Assembly: GCA_037447655.1 (NCBI GenBank)
Contig: JBBHKE010001790.1
Location: 114,612 to 178,611 of the forward strand
DNA: 64,000 bases
DNA from: Zygnema cylindricum
Lineage: Eukaryota; Streptophyta; Zygnematophyceae; Zygnematales; Zygnemataceae
Direction: 5' to 3'
Below are positions 25,301 through 37,784 of this stretch, piece by piece. A program made the position numbers and the translations under genes. Every line of letters begins with the position of its first letter. Positions within the stretch are counted from its first letter, which is position 1. Under the pieces are notes generated by a model that made no database searches, was not told the origin of the DNA, and worked only from the letters and a program-made list of their open reading frames with translations.

Positions 25301-25560
25301 TTGAAGGAGAGGAAAAGTTTTTAGAAAAAACAAGTAATGTAAAACCACCGACAAACAACAACACGTTGAATAAAACAAATTTTGTCATGGAGAAACAAAC
25401 ATGAGGAACCTTGAAATGGAATCTTTAAAAATGAATTTCACAAAGTAGTTTAATTCTGAATTCCAATGCTTAAGCCTTTATAGGATTGTCAACGTTTGGA
25501 ACTTACACCATAAAGTGATAAACAACTACTTTTACATCACCTAAAATAATGGTTACTGTA

Positions 25561-26938
25561 TCAATCATCGATATCCATGTCATCTACACTATCATCGTCA
25601 CTTTCATCATCGTGAGATTGTTCGCTTTCTTCAACTTCGTCAACAAGAATATCTATGTCGTTCACTCCTTCCATATGTGAAACGTAATCGCCAGTATGGT
25701 CATCCTCACTCGCCTTTCCCCTCATCACATAATCACGTAAAATATTCCGTGTTTGAGACCATCGGATTTTGTTCATTTGTGAAACAATAAACCGTCTTTC
25801 GACATCACCACCTTATCGTGCTCGTCGTTTTTGAGCTTCAAACATGCGTGTGGTTCTTTATTCAATGCCGCTTGCATTTTTTCTTTGCTCTTGTAAAAAT
25901 TCTTTCTCCTTATCAATATCCGTTTTGTTCCTCGCAATAGAGATATTGTGAAGAACACATGCTGTAACAAAAAAGTAATCATTGATTCCATTTCTAGATT
26001 GTATATTTTTAGGAGAAAACCTCCACTGTCCTTTGAGTTTCCAAACGCTCTTTCTACCACCATCCTCAACGACGAATGTTGGAAGTTGAGTTTTGCTTTA
26101 GACGCATTGAGTTGCGAACCAGGGTACGGAACAATTGAGTTCCGATGGAGGGTACGGAACAATTGAGTTCCGATGGAGGGCATAACTGGCATCTCCTACA
26201 AGGTAAGGTTGCACATTTATATTTTCCCATTAGAAAATATCTCTACCTGCTTCCATACGTCTTTGAAAGTCTTGCCCCAACTCAAACCTCCTAAAAATTA
26301 TGGAGTCATGCATTGACCAAGGAGAGCCTAAATTAAGGTCAATAATTCTCATTCTATGGTCCACGACCGCTTGAAATACAGTGGAATAATTATGTTTGGC
26401 ATCAAAATATTCAATTGGTGACATTTCATCTCCGAGTGTAATCTCTTTATGTGTACAATCTATAGCCACTACACAATTCGGCTTCCTTGAAAAAACCTTT
26501 GGTGTCGTGAATTTCTTCTTCTGTGGGCCACCTAATCCAATGCCCAAGCATTCTAACAATCGCCTCAATGACTTTAAGAGATTTATTCGCCGCAGTTGAG
26601 CGTCCAACACCAAATTCCATAGAAGTACGTGTGATTTTTCCTTGATGTCCCAAACGCATCAATGCTATTAAAACTTATTTCTCCACGCTTAATTTTCTAT
26701 TAGGAATATTACAAAGTCTTGGAGGGGGTTTGTTTTCCAACTCATCTTTTAATTCGTTTACCAAAAAATAGACCGTGTCTTATTTTAGTCGAAACAATTG
26801 TCGAAATTGTTTTTTGTTGTAGCGTGGTAACTCTTCGTCCACCCAATGTATGCTCCTTGTTCTAATATAGTAGTCTTCATTTGGATCACCTTGGAAATTG
26901 GTACATTGATAGATGCAATTCGCTAAAATTTGAGTCAT
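25561..26938 (-). pseudogene. PIF/Harbinger transposase, decayed
   Basis: Read from 26938 down: an N-terminal segment with YYIRTRSIHWVDEELPRYN, an in-frame stop near 26780, a helix-turn-helix-like segment (GHQGKITRTSMEFGVGRSTA), then the DDE nuclease with D1 in VVAIDCTH, D2 in GSPWSMHDS and E in LRMVVERAFG, and a C-terminal acidic tail (DDESDDDSVDDMDIDD). Family DDE_4/Harbinger transposases cut at TIRs and make 3-bp target duplications. A one-base shift near 26480, a 28-bp tandem duplication at 26122-26177 and a shift near 25775 break the frame, so it is inactive. TIRs were not located. Confidence 0.85.
26122..26177. repeat. 28-bp perfect tandem duplication inside the Harbinger ORF
   Basis: The unit 'gggtacggaacaattgag...' (28 bases) is repeated perfectly at 26122-26149 and 26150-26177. 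Because 28 is not a multiple of three it shifts the frame between the YALHRNSIVPYP segment and the part carrying the catalytic Glu. Confidence 0.95.
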
Positions 26939-26939
26939 A

Positions 26940-28005
26940 ACCTTAGCAACAACGGTGTGGACGAATTGTGGCCGTGACAGTTGTAAATAGCTGAGGCAAC
27001 AGGGTTCTCAAAATCATTTGCAAGATCGTGATAAATGCAACTGTTGCATTTTGAATCATTAATGACACGTATGTTTTTTTTCTTGTTTTGGTGTCATCCT
27101 TGAAAACAAAGCCCACCATTAAATGTTTAATTTTAGTCCCCATTTTTTTTTCAATTCAATAATTTTACCTTTGGATATTTAGTTACATCCTCATTTTCAA
27201 AGGTTAAATAAAATTGAACTATAATTTCAAAATAAATTTTAAATATTGATTTCCAAATTATATGATTAATGTTATGTTGTTTTTTTTTTACAAATACTAC
27301 CCTTTGTTATATTTTTCAATTTTCAAGTGACATTTTAATTACAATATCAACTTTAATTCCAGGTCCTGAAATTTTTTATACAATTTACCAATCCATTTGT
27401 TTTGTTTATCTTTATATTCCTTTTGATTTTGTCTGACCTCACCATTTGGTTTGAAAGACAAAGATGGTCAGCTTCAATGTTTGCCAAATTTCAGTTTTAT
27501 CCCCCTCTAATTGGTATTCAATGTAATTCACATCATTTGTAATTTGGTTGTGTCATTCTAAACTCACTCGCTATTAAGATATTCGTTAAATGGTAATGGC
27601 ACTTTTTGCGATCCAAATGTGCTAGATATAGGCGGATGTGCCACGTACACAACCCTCAAACAATGTTAAGCTCTTGAAATAGGTTTTTTGTGAATAAATA
27701 AAGGTGAAGAATTCGAATAAACGTCTCGATGAAAAGGTTTTCTAACAGTTTTTGCGCATCAAATTAACATTTTGTGGCAGGTGTGGAGACAGAAGAAATT
27801 GTGAGGAATGGAATTGCGTTGTTTTGTGTAGACATGCTTTGGGAAAGGAGTCAAAACTGTGGTAATAGGGCTGGAGTATGCTGAATAGCGTTTGAGGTCT
27901 GATGTCTACAATGCCACGGGAAACATTAAAAAAAAATACGATGTCACATGATATCGCGCGAGTTGTGGCACTTTTTGTTGTTGTAGACGTGTACTGTTGT
28001 TCTAC
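26940..28005. other. AT-rich non-coding stretch
   Basis: No gene is recognised. The open frame 27742-28071 (minus) begins with the gag-start peptide of copia II for only about 16 codons and then continues in unrelated sequence. Confidence 0.4.
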
Positions 28006-28680
28006 AACCACCGTTGCAAGAGGGAAACCAACAGTAGTACTGGAAGTAGACATGAAAAACAACATAAACAATTAAAACACCTACTCAAAAACCAACTTTC
28101 AGTGGACACAAAATATGAAGAAAATGCTAATATGCCTCAAATTTGCCACACTAATAGAAAACACAATAAATGACAATTCCCAAATTGCAACCTAAATGAC
28201 CGATTAAATCATAAGATATGGCCTCTAGAAGTTTCCCAAAAATTGCCATTAGAATATCATAATCCCAAAACTGAATAATTCAAAACTTAGAATATCATAA
28301 TCCCAAAACTGGATAATTCAAAACTGGCAGAGTCTAAGTAATATACTCACACTAAGTATCTACTGGTCACACTAATTCCAATGATTGTACTAGAGTACTT
28401 TTTTAACTTACAACAAATTATCGTACCTGTACGTTACTAAACCGTGAGTACTTCCAAACCCTAATTATTACTTTCCAAAAACTAATTAATAAAACACTCT
28501 TTTTTATTGCGCTAAACAACAAAATAATGTTTTTCAAATATATACATATAGTGGACAGTATAATAAATGTTTGTGGTGCTTAGTCAGCGGTGGTCGCTAA
28601 AGTCTAAATGATTGTGGTAGTGCCGTACGTACCACTTGAGTACATACGGTATGCTTAGTCACTTGTGGTCTCACGTGGAT
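28006..28680 (-). repeat. Copia II direct repeat, left copy (gag start plus leader/LTR)
   Basis: It is about 85-90 percent similar by eye to 33172-33813. The segment contains a gag ATG (28053, minus) followed by the peptide STSSTTVGFPLATVV and the non-coding leader upstream of it. The similarity stops at 28006 within gag. The polypurine tract of copia II (29015-29022, minus strand AGGGGAG) and a TG start at 29014 place this copy in the 3' LTR position of the element to its right. Confidence 0.75.
28251..28326. repeat. Two 38-bp tandem units
   Basis: 'agaatatcataatcccaaaa' followed by 'ctgaataattcaaaactt' is repeated once with one or two changes. The equivalent place in the right repeat copy (near 33420) has a single unit, so it is a duplication private to the left copy. 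Confidence 0.9.
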
Positions 28681-29079
28681 CGCGTCGATCAACACGATTC
28701 AAATCAACAATTATAATGAAGGTTCGTACCATACACCTCCAAAATATCCGGTCAAAAGTCGTTCTTCGATCAGTGAATCCACTCGTCTATTTTATGACGC
28801 GTGTAACCGGATTGTCGGCGCCACAGCGTAAAACCTGCATATAATTTTCTTTCCGACACGCGTACCTATAGAAGTACAATACGCTCTATTCTACTACTGC
28901 TATTCTAACACTAATACACGTAAGTATTACAACAAAGTACTTATAAAATGTTATAAGTCTTTTAGTCTCCTCTCACAGCCCTATCTACTGAATTATATAT
29001 TTCAATGTTTAACACTCCCCTACATCTTTAGACTCAGTTACTCACTTAGTCCAACAACCTCTTTGCAAAACTGCAACTA

Positions 29080-32000
29080 AAGAGTAGGAAGGGCTTTAGT
29101 TAACATGTCAGCCACCATTTTCTCATCCGGTAAATAACACAATTTAATGACCATTGCAAGGATTTTTTATCTGACAAAGTTAAGTCTAACATCCATGTGT
29201 TTGCTTTTAAAGTGAAGGATGTGGTTTAACGAAATTGCAATGGCTGCCTGGCAGTCACACCAAATAGCCCGCGGATCTTTTTGCATATACTTGAGTTCTT
29301 GTAAAATAGATTTGACCTATATAACCTCCTTCAGGGCAAAAGCTGCTGCGATAAATTCCGACTCCATTGTAGATTGAGCAGTAACTTTTTGAAATTTGCT
29401 ACTCCAATAGCAAGTTCCATCTCCAATCTTCAAAACAAAGCCGGTTGTAGATTTCCGGCTTGGCATGTCTCTAAAGCTAGCAACGCTCCACGTCAGTATT
29501 TTCACCTCTCCTCCTCCAAGTACAAGCTTAAGATTTTTAGTACCTGTAAGATATCTCAACACCCTTTTTGTTGTTTCCCTGTCTGCTTTTTTAGGGTTTT
29601 GCATACTTACACTGAAAACTCCCACAGTTGCTGCAACATCGGGTCTCGTACAGTTCATAAAATATATAAGACTTCCAACTACCTATCTATATGGATTTCA
29701 ATCCATAATTTCTTCCTCCCCTGTCTCACGACTCTCACAAACCATCATGCCCGAGCCTAAATCAATTCCTTCCAATTTCTACCTAAATTCCATAGGAGTT
29801 ACATATCCTTTTACATCTTTTATTTCAAATATTTTTAGCATGTTACCTATTTCTTTTTTGAGAATCAACATAATCAACCTTGCGTTTCTATCTCTTTTTC
29901 CCTATATACCTAAAATATATTTGGCCCTCTCAGGTCCTTCATCTCAAACGTAGACCTTAGAGTCCCTTAAAGTCGATTTAATGCGGTTTATTGCATCCAT
30001 TGACTTACTTGTTAATAATAAATCATCCACATATAGAACAATATAAATTATCCCATCCTCCCCATGTATAACATATATAGAATGATCTTAGCTAATTCTC
30101 TTAAAACCTAGCGCAGTCAGAAATTCATCTTACTTCAAATTCCATTGTTTAGGGGTTTGTTTCAGCCCATATAAGGATTTGATCAGTTTACATACTAATT
30201 TCTCCTTTCTTTTTTCTACATACATGTTAGGTAATTTTATGTAAATGGTCTCTTATAACTCTCTATGTTAGAAAGAGTTTTAACATCCATTTGATGTATT
30301 TCTATACTCTCTACTGCCGCTAGACTTAGCATAATTTTGACAGTAGGAAATCTAACAACAAACACAAGGTTTTTTCAAAATCTAAACCATCTTTTTCATA
30401 ATACTCCTTGGCCACTTGTCTGAACGTATACCGTTGAGTGGTGTTGTTTGGGTTCAGCTTCACCTTAAATACCCATTTACTACTGATGGCTTTTTTGCTC
30501 GGAGGAAGATCCACCATCTCCCCTAATTCTGCCTCCATAATAGACTTTATTTTATCGTTTGTCGCCTCGATCCAGTGATTTCTCTCAGGTGATGAAAAAG
30601 CCTCCTAAATTCTTAGAGGCTTCTTCGTAGTTGCAGAAAATGCAAAGTGAGAGTTTGCTTGCGGATGGTTGCTAGATCTCCTTCCCCCCGAAAATTTTGA
30701 GGTTGATATTGTTGGCAGTTTATGGTTTGGCTGCTTGGTTTGAGCCGTGTTTTGTTCAGGTTGCGCCTGTCTAACAGTTTGTTCCCCTTGAATTGGAACT
30801 TGGGGAGAAGCATTCTGAGAAGTCACCAAGGGAACTCATTAAAGAGTTGTCCCACTTGGCGATGGAAAGTAAACTCGTTGTCTATGGTGAAAAATGACAT
30901 ATTATTGTTATTCCTTTGCCGGTTGGTCTAGCACTTTAGATAAGTCAACCGAATCTTGTTCATCTTTGATCTAGATACTCTTGGAGATAATCATTTTTTT
31001 TCTCAAATGTAAAAACTTTATAACCTTTTGCATTATTATCATACCCTATAAAAATTCCTGGTAAGCCCTTAACATCCATTTTCAATCTATCATGTGAAGT
31101 ATCTAAAATAAAACACTTCTTGCTTAAGATCTTAAAGTTACTAATATCAAGTTTTCTTCTTGTCCAAAGCTTATGAGGTGTAGTGCTGAAGGATCTATAA
31201 GCAATTATGTTCTTAATATGAACAACGTGGATAATTGCTTCAGCCCACAATTTCAAATCTATCCCTTTTTGAGCAAGCATGGACCGAGCACTCTTTGTCA
31301 CTGTCCTATTGTATCTTTCAAAAACATTGTTCTATTTTGGTGTATATGGAACTGTATGATTGTGACTAATACCTTCTTGAAGGAGAAACTCTTTGAATTC
31401 ATTTGATGTGTATTCTCCCCTATTGTCTAATATTTGCTCAAGATTTAAACTTCATGAAGCTTATCCACCAACGCTTTATAATGTTTGAAGTGATTAAACA
31501 GTTCACTTTTATGCTGAATGAAGGAAACTTTGGTGTTCCTCGAGTAATCATTTGTGAATGTAACCATGTAGTGGACACCTACTGCCGAAGCCACTTGTGA
31601 AGGACCGAAAACACTATAATGTATTAGTTGCTAAACTTTGTCCAATCTGTAGTCTATTTTTTGTGGAAATGGAAATTTGTGGATCTTGCCAAGTGAACAA
31701 CCATCACATGATTTTATAGGATGAGAAGTGAGAGAAAATCCATCAACCTTTTCCAAATTCACCATTTTTTTTATATTATCATAATTCATATGTCCAAATC
31801 TTTTATGCCACAACTCATTATCAGATTAGACACGGTAGTAGAGAATATCATTTTTATTATATTCAGCCATGTCCATCCGATACATTTTGCTAACATTTCA
31901 AGTTACTCTTACCGCTACTTTTCCTTTCTTCCTAACAACTTGTCTACCTTATTTCATAATGACTTTAAAGCTTTTGATCTCCACTAAGGATGTAGAGAAA

Positions 32001-32190
32001 GAGTATTTTGAAAGTCTCGAACATACAAAACATTGTGAAGGGTTCTCTCTACCAACTTTCCCCCCACATCTATCATTAAAGATACATCACCTTGAGCTGA
32101 GGTTTGAACACTCATGCCACAAGCATAGTTGATACTCTTTGGAGATGTTTGTTGCAGATTTGTAAAAGCCGCCTTGTTCCAACACATGTG
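29080..32190 (-). pseudogene. copia II pol
   Basis: The parts are recognised in separate frames: a protease-side segment ending VERTLHNVLYVRDF (about 32020-32190); the gag-pre-integrase zinc part WHKRFGHMNYDNIKKM and CDGCSLGK (31631-31813); an integrase segment with LWAEAIIHVVHIKN (30960-31301); a linker with Pro/Gln (30605-30829); RT with KKAISSKWVFKVKLNPN (30326-30538); and RNase H with KSTTGFVLKIGDGTCYWSS and TMESEFIA (29317-29658), continuing to about 29080. Many stops lie between. Confidence 0.8.
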
Positions 32191-32422
32191 GGCGATGCTC
32201 TTATGCCCACGATGATCCTACATCCTTTGGACCCTCCACGGCTGCCGCCATACCAAATAACTCCGCTTCTACTTGCTTATTGAAACTCATCGACTCATTT
32301 GCATTAATTGCATAAGCTGAAACGAGAGCATTTCCACCTGTAGGATTTCCATAAAAGCCTCTGTGATATTGGCTTTCCTACCATGCTGGCCGGTATAAAT
32401 GTGTCTCATTAGCCTTTTTCAA

Positions 32423-33219
32423 CTAAAGGTGGTACATATATCTATGTCCTTTCTCAGAGAAATAAAAAAAAGTAGTAGAAGATTGCTTATTTGGCCTCAT
32501 ATTATACTGATTAAACTGATTTTGATTTTGGTTAAACTGACTCATGTTCTGATTAACATGATTTCTTTTGTCAAAGTCTATGGCAAAAGCTTCAACCTTC
32601 TCTTCTCCCTCAAGGATTTTAGTAATAGATTCTTCCTCTAATATATGATTGTATGCTAACCGAAATGACCACCTAGACTTATCGTGACTCTCGAGCTGAA
32701 CAGACACACCTGTCATGGTTATAGGGAAACCTCTAATAAATATAGCTGCTTGTTGAAACTCGGGAAATGACCCTTCAACAAAATATTGTGCATCAATAAG
32801 TGCACGAAAGTTGTCACAATACTCAACCATAGTTCCCCGGAGTATTGTACCCCCAAATTTTTCCAGCCACCATGAGCTCTTCCTAAACATTTCTTTCTCA
32901 AAAGCAAATTTCAATGATGTCCAAATCTCCCTCGCCTTCTTTATTTTCAATCGAGACATGACCAAATTTTTCGAAATACAAATAATTAGATTTTTCTCAG
33001 CCATTGAATTATTTTTCACCAACTCGGATATGTTTTATCAAAAGAGCCATCCTAGACCCCCAAAAAGTCAGCGGTTTCAAACAAAGACTCAACCATTGCT
33101 GCCCGATACACATAATTTTGGCCATTGAAGATAAGATTTTTTGACAAAAAACCCGTAACCTATTGTTTTAAAACCACCGTTGCAAGAGGGAAACCAAGAG
33201 TAGTAGTGGAATTAGACAT
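32423..33219 (-). pseudogene. copia II gag
   Basis: ATG at 33219 with the peptide SNSTTTLGFPLATVV, then stops. The main open part (33022-32423) has the copia gag segment AREIWTSLKFAFEKEM and a Gln/Asn-rich region (FNQNQNQFNQYN). The zinc knuckle has lost its cysteines (FYFSEKGHRYMYH in place of C..C...GH....C). Confidence 0.75.
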
Positions 33220-33813
33220 GAAAAATAACAAAAACAATCAAAACACCTACTCAACAACCAACTTTTAGCTGACACAAAATATGAATCAAAAGTCTAATAT
33301 GCCTCAAATTTGTCACGCTAATAGAAAACACATTAAACCGACAATTCCCAAAATTTCAGCATAAATTACCAATTAAATCATAAGATATGACGTCTTGACG
33401 TTTCCCAAAAATTGCCCTTATAATATCATAATCCCAAAACTCGATAATTAAAAACAGGTTGAGTCCTAAGTTTTATGCTCACAATTAGTATATACTAGTC
33501 ACACTAATTCTAGTGATTGTAGTAAAAATATATTGTGACTTATAACAAATTATCCTACCTTTATGTTACTGAACCGTGAGTACTTCCAAAACCCTAATTA
33601 TTACTTTCCAAAAACTAATTGATGAAACACTAATTTTTATTGCGCTAAACAACAAAATAATGTTTTTCAAATATATACAGATAGTGGAAGGTACAATAAA
33701 TGTTTCAGGTGCTTTGTCAACGGTGGTTGCTAAAGTCTTGACGATTGTGGTAGTGCCGTATGAACCAACTGAGTGTATACGGTATGCTTCGTCATTTGTG
33801 GTCCCACCTGGAT
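33172..33813 (-). repeat. Copia II direct repeat, right copy
   Basis: This is the partner of 28006-28680, containing the gag ATG (33219) and the upstream leader/LTR portion of copia II. Similarity ends sharply at about 33813, where the LTR of another copia begins. Confidence 0.75.
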
Positions 33814-34855
33814 TGAAATTATGTTTCCTCCATTGAACAACAAAATAGAAGAAGCCTCTAGATGGTTTTTAATTATCCCTTTTTAAGCCAAAACCACTGC
33901 TTCCCGAGAAGGCAAACTGACAGTATGACAGCACCCTTGTGCAGCTTGGACTCCACTCAGGCGTAGCAAAAAGAGTTACTGAAAACGGCCAACCAACCGA
34001 TAAGTTTTAGGGTGGCAAGGGTGCCTATTTTATACAAACCCTCAAGGGGAGAGGTGACTGTATCTAAAAAATACTAAGTCCTGATTCCCTCTAATAACTC
34101 CTATCTACTAAAGTACGGACCAATTATATTGTTGTATCGTACCAAAAAGTACTACTGCCGGTGTACCTTTTGTAGGAAACATGTACGACAAGGCTATTAC
34201 GTGGACGCATGCCCTCTTTTTACTCGTCCGTAGGTTCCTCATAATTCCTGCGACCAAATGTGATCTCTCCACGTGGCGCCAGGTCATGCCATGTCACAAA
34301 AAGCCAAAGTGACCACTCCGAGATTCCAGGGAATATGTGCGCCGTTGGATATAAACCGAAATGCAATCTAGCCGTTATAAATACAAATACTTGCGCGATA
34401 TTTGTTTCGCTGTCGAAACAAAATGCGCGGTAATCGTTTCAAAATCGTATCGTACTTTGTACTTTACAAATATGTATCTATGCATGCCATATACAATTTC
34501 AGTTAAATGAATTCGTTCACTCCTAAATAAATATATCTCTATCACATCTTATAGCAGTTAACATTAGTCCTAGTCTAATAAGATAAAGTTGACCGCTACT
34601 TGCCAACTTGACTAACGGTAGGTATCGAGATCAAATCGTGGGTCTGTTAGGTATCTTTTTAGTAACGTACTAAAAATAACTGCCATTTGAACTAAGGCAG
34701 CCATGGTTCAACCACCCTCTCTATCATTTAGTGACTACAACGAGTATGGGGGCTAGAGAGAGGAGGTGGATGCAGGCTGTCTGTCCTTTTCTTTTTCTTT
34801 TTAGAATAACATATTTATACATATAAAATACTCTATAAATCTATTGATTTTAACA
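33814..34855 (-). repeat. Probable 3' LTR of copia IV
   Basis: On the plus strand it starts TGAAATTATG and ends TTTTAACA. On the minus strand it begins TGTTAAAATC directly after the purine tract AAAAGGAG (34856-34863), the expected place after a copia polypurine tract. No second LTR copy was found, so the outer end is set by the loss of similarity of the neighbouring repeat. Confidence 0.5.
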
Positions 34856-34922
34856 CTCCTTTTATTTTTTAGTCAAGTTTTAACTTTAGTTTTAGTCCAC
34901 ATTTGTTTCTGCAATATTTCAA

Positions 34923-35435
34923 TTAAAGAGAGGGCCCTAGTTTTGTCATCATATCAGCCACCATTTGCTCATCAGATTTATAAACAAGATTCACAATCTT
35001 ATTTTCAACTTTTTTCCTCACAAAACTCAATCTTATGTCCATAGGCTTAGCTTTGAAATGATGTTTTGGATATGTTGCAATTGCAATGGCAGCTTCATTA
35101 TCAAAAAACTCTTCATGCACTCCCTCGTTCATATACCTAGTTCTTGCAACAAGGACTTGGACCCACTTCAATTCTTTCAAAGCAAAACTGGAGGCCATGT
35201 ACTCAGCCTCCATAGTAGACTGAGCCAGCACCTTTTGTTGCTTACTGCTCCAACAACAAGCACCTTTCCCCAAATACAACACCTACCCAGAAGTGCATCA
35301 TCTCATAGGTGCGTCCACATGATAGGAATCACTCCAAGTAGTGATGTCAGTGTGCTCCCCTCCCAAATGCAACCATAACTCTCTAGTTCCCACCACATAT
35401 CTCATGACTGTCTTTGCTGCCTCCCAGATCTAATC
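34923..35435 (-). pseudogene. copia IV RNase H fragment
   Basis: The minus strand carries GTRELWLHLGGEHTDITTW, a stop, then LYLGKGACCWSSKQQKVLAQ, TMEAEYMASSFALKEL and DEQMVADMMTK, the standard copia RNase H C-terminus. Only the extreme 5' part is interrupted. It ends at 34923, about 60 bases before the polypurine tract. At 35435 it gives way abruptly to a GA satellite. Confidence 0.85.
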
Positions 35436-35499
35436 ATTTGGTTACAAAGGTTAAAAAAAAGTAATAAAATAACAACTCGAGTTTTACACTCGAATTGGA

Positions 35500-37365
35500 T
35501 TGTAAGAAATGGAGGGAGAGACGAAGAGACAAATAAAACGAAAGTGAAATGAGAGGGAGTAAGTAAGAAAGAGGGAGAGAAGTATAAGGTGAGAGAGAAG
35601 GAAAGGAAAAAATTAGTGGAGCAAGTAGGGAAAGGGCCAATTTAAGGGAAAGAGAGGGAGAGGAATATGGCAGATTTAGGGGAGAGAAAGAGAGTGGGAC
35701 AAGGTCAAATTTAAGGGAGAAAGAGAGGTAGAGGGCATATAATTCGGAGAGGGAGAGGGCAAATTTAGGGCAGAGAGAGAGGGAGAAAGAAAAGGAAGAT
35801 TAAGGGAAGAGAAAGAAAGAGAGTACCATGGTAAATTTAGGGGTGAAGGAGAGCGAGAAGAAGTCAAATTTAGAGGAGAGAGAGAGGGAGAGGGATAGGG
35901 CAGATATAGTGGAGAGAGAGAGAGAGGTATGCCATTGGCGAGAGAGAGGGCATATTTGGGGAAGGGGGGAGAGGGAAGATTTAAGAGAAAGATAGAGGAG
36001 AGGGAGAGTGCAGATTTAGGGGAGAAAGTGTAGGAGAAGTAACGGGAGAGGAAGAGGGCAAATTATTGGAACAGGGCTTATTTAAATACGGAGAGGGAGA
36101 GGACGAGGGCAGATTTAGGGGAGAGGGAGGGGGAGATAGTATATTTAGAGAAGAGGGAGAGGGCAGAGTTAGGTGAGAGGGAGAGGAAAGAGAGGGAGAG
36201 GGCAGAGTTAGGTGGGAGGGAGAGGAAGGAGAGGGAGAGGGAGAGGGCTGATTTCGAGGAGAGGGAGAGTTAGAGGGAGAGGGCAGATTTAAAGGAGAGT
36301 GAGAGGGAGAGGGAGAGATATAGGGTATATTTAGAGGAGAGGGAGAAGGAGAAGTACAGGGAATATTTAGGGAAGAGGAAAGGGTAGGGCGAGGAAGACA
36401 TAACAGATTAACAGGACAAGGAAAGGGAGGGGGGTAGGGAAAATATAGTGGAGAGAGATAGAGACCGAGATAGGGCAAATTGGGGGGAGAGGGATAGGGA
36501 AAGGAAGAATAATTTTTTTGGGGAGGGAGCGAGGAAGAGAGATGGGGCAGCATTAAGAGAGGGAGAGAGAGTGAGATGGAGAGTTAGAGGGTAGATTGAG
36601 AGGAGAGGAAAAGTTAGAGGGAGAGGGAATGTTTAGGGTGAAGGGAGAGGGAGAGGGCAAATAATTGCGAGAGGGAGAGGGAGAAGATGGCATATTTATG
36701 GGAGAGGTAAAGGGAGAGGGCCGAATTCGAGGAGAGAAAGTGGGAGAGGATAAGACAAAATTAGGGCAGAGGGAGAGGGAGTGGAAGAGGCTGATTTAAA
36801 GGGGAGGTAGAGTGAGAGACATTTAAAGGTGAGGGAGAGGGTGAGGGAGAAGGAGTTGGCCAATTTATGGGAAAGTGAGTGGGAAAGGAGAGGTCCTATT
36901 AAATGAGAGGAAGAGTGAGAGGGAGAGGGCAAATTTAGGGAAGAGAAAGAGGGGGAGAGCAGCCATATTTAGAGGATAGTGAGAGGGAGAGGGATAGGGT
37001 AGATCTGGGGGAGATAGAGGGGACGGTGGATAGGGCAGATGGAGAGAGGAAAAGGAATAGGGAGAGGAAAAGGGAACACTTTTGGAATAGAAAAGGATAA
37101 GGAAAATTTAGGGGAGAGGAAAAGGGAACACTTTTGGAATAGAAAAGGATAAGGAAAATTTAGGGGAGAGGAAAAGGGAACACTTTTGGAATAGAAAAGG
37201 ATAAGGAAAATTTAGGGGAGAGAGATAGGGAGCGGGAGAGGGCAGATTGAGGGGAGAGGGAAGGGCAAATTTGGGAAGAGACAAAGGGGGAAGGCATATT
37301 TTAGAGAGGGAAAAGGGAGAGTGTAGATTATTGGGATAGGGAGAAGGCAAACGTAGGGGAAATTA
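35500..37365. repeat. 1.9-kb polypurine (GA) satellite inside copia IV
   Basis: This is gagaggg sequence with 'ggcagatttaggggagag' inserts at 35665, 36008, 36108 and elsewhere. Near 37070-37215 a 58-base unit ('gaaaagggaacacttttgga' start) is repeated three times almost perfectly. It lies between the integrase and RNase H fragments of a copia element on the minus strand. Confidence 0.9.
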
Positions 37366-37379
37366 TTTAAAAGTCTCTA

Positions 37380-37660
37380 ATGCATCTGACTTAACTTTTA
37401 ATAGGTATACCTATATCTTCCTACTGAAATCATCAACTACCACTACAAAGTATTTGTTTTTCCCAGTGGTTCACCACAAAGATCTATACGGACTAGGTCT
37501 AAAGGGGCATCCACTTTAAATAGAACATTTTTCACTAGATCCAGTTTCTTTTTTTGTTTCCCCTTTGTGCATTCTACACATCCAATGACCTTTTCTCCTG
37601 TCTTCACGTCAAGTCCTCGAGCCGCAACATGACGAATCATCTCCTTGATGTTGCTCTCTG
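37380..37660 (-). pseudogene. copia integrase fragment (copia IV)
   Basis: The minus-strand frame reads MIRHVAARGLDVK, then CVECTKGKQKK (second half of the zinc-binding HHCC) and VRIDLCGEPLGK, which corresponds to the first integrase catalytic Asp region. A stop follows and weaker copia text continues to 37380. Its spacing from the RNase H fragment (about 1.9 kb) suits one element that lost its RT to the satellite. Confidence 0.75.
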
Positions 37661-37784
37661 TTGAAAAAGATTATTCATAGTTCACTTATAATTCACAAGG
37701 AAAGAGGCAAAATAGAAGCCGTGAGGGGAGGGTAGTCATGGTTGTCCATGGCAGACAAAGCTAATGGAGAGAAAGTTAAAAAGA

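Larger units (their letters stand above)
28681..33219 (-). mobile_element. Ty1/copia retrotransposon II, decayed
   Basis: On the minus strand the order is gag (from 33219), protease, gag-pre-integrase, integrase, RT and RNase H (to about 29080), then a polypurine tract at 29015-29022 and an LTR-like TGTT start at 29014. Related direct repeats lie at 28006-28680 and 33172-33813. All coding parts carry stops or frameshifts. The element is close to full length. Confidence 0.85.

Noticed and set aside
35981-36553. A 190-codon Ser/Pro-rich minus-strand frame
   Set aside because: It is a translation of the GA satellite; it has no start context and no homology.
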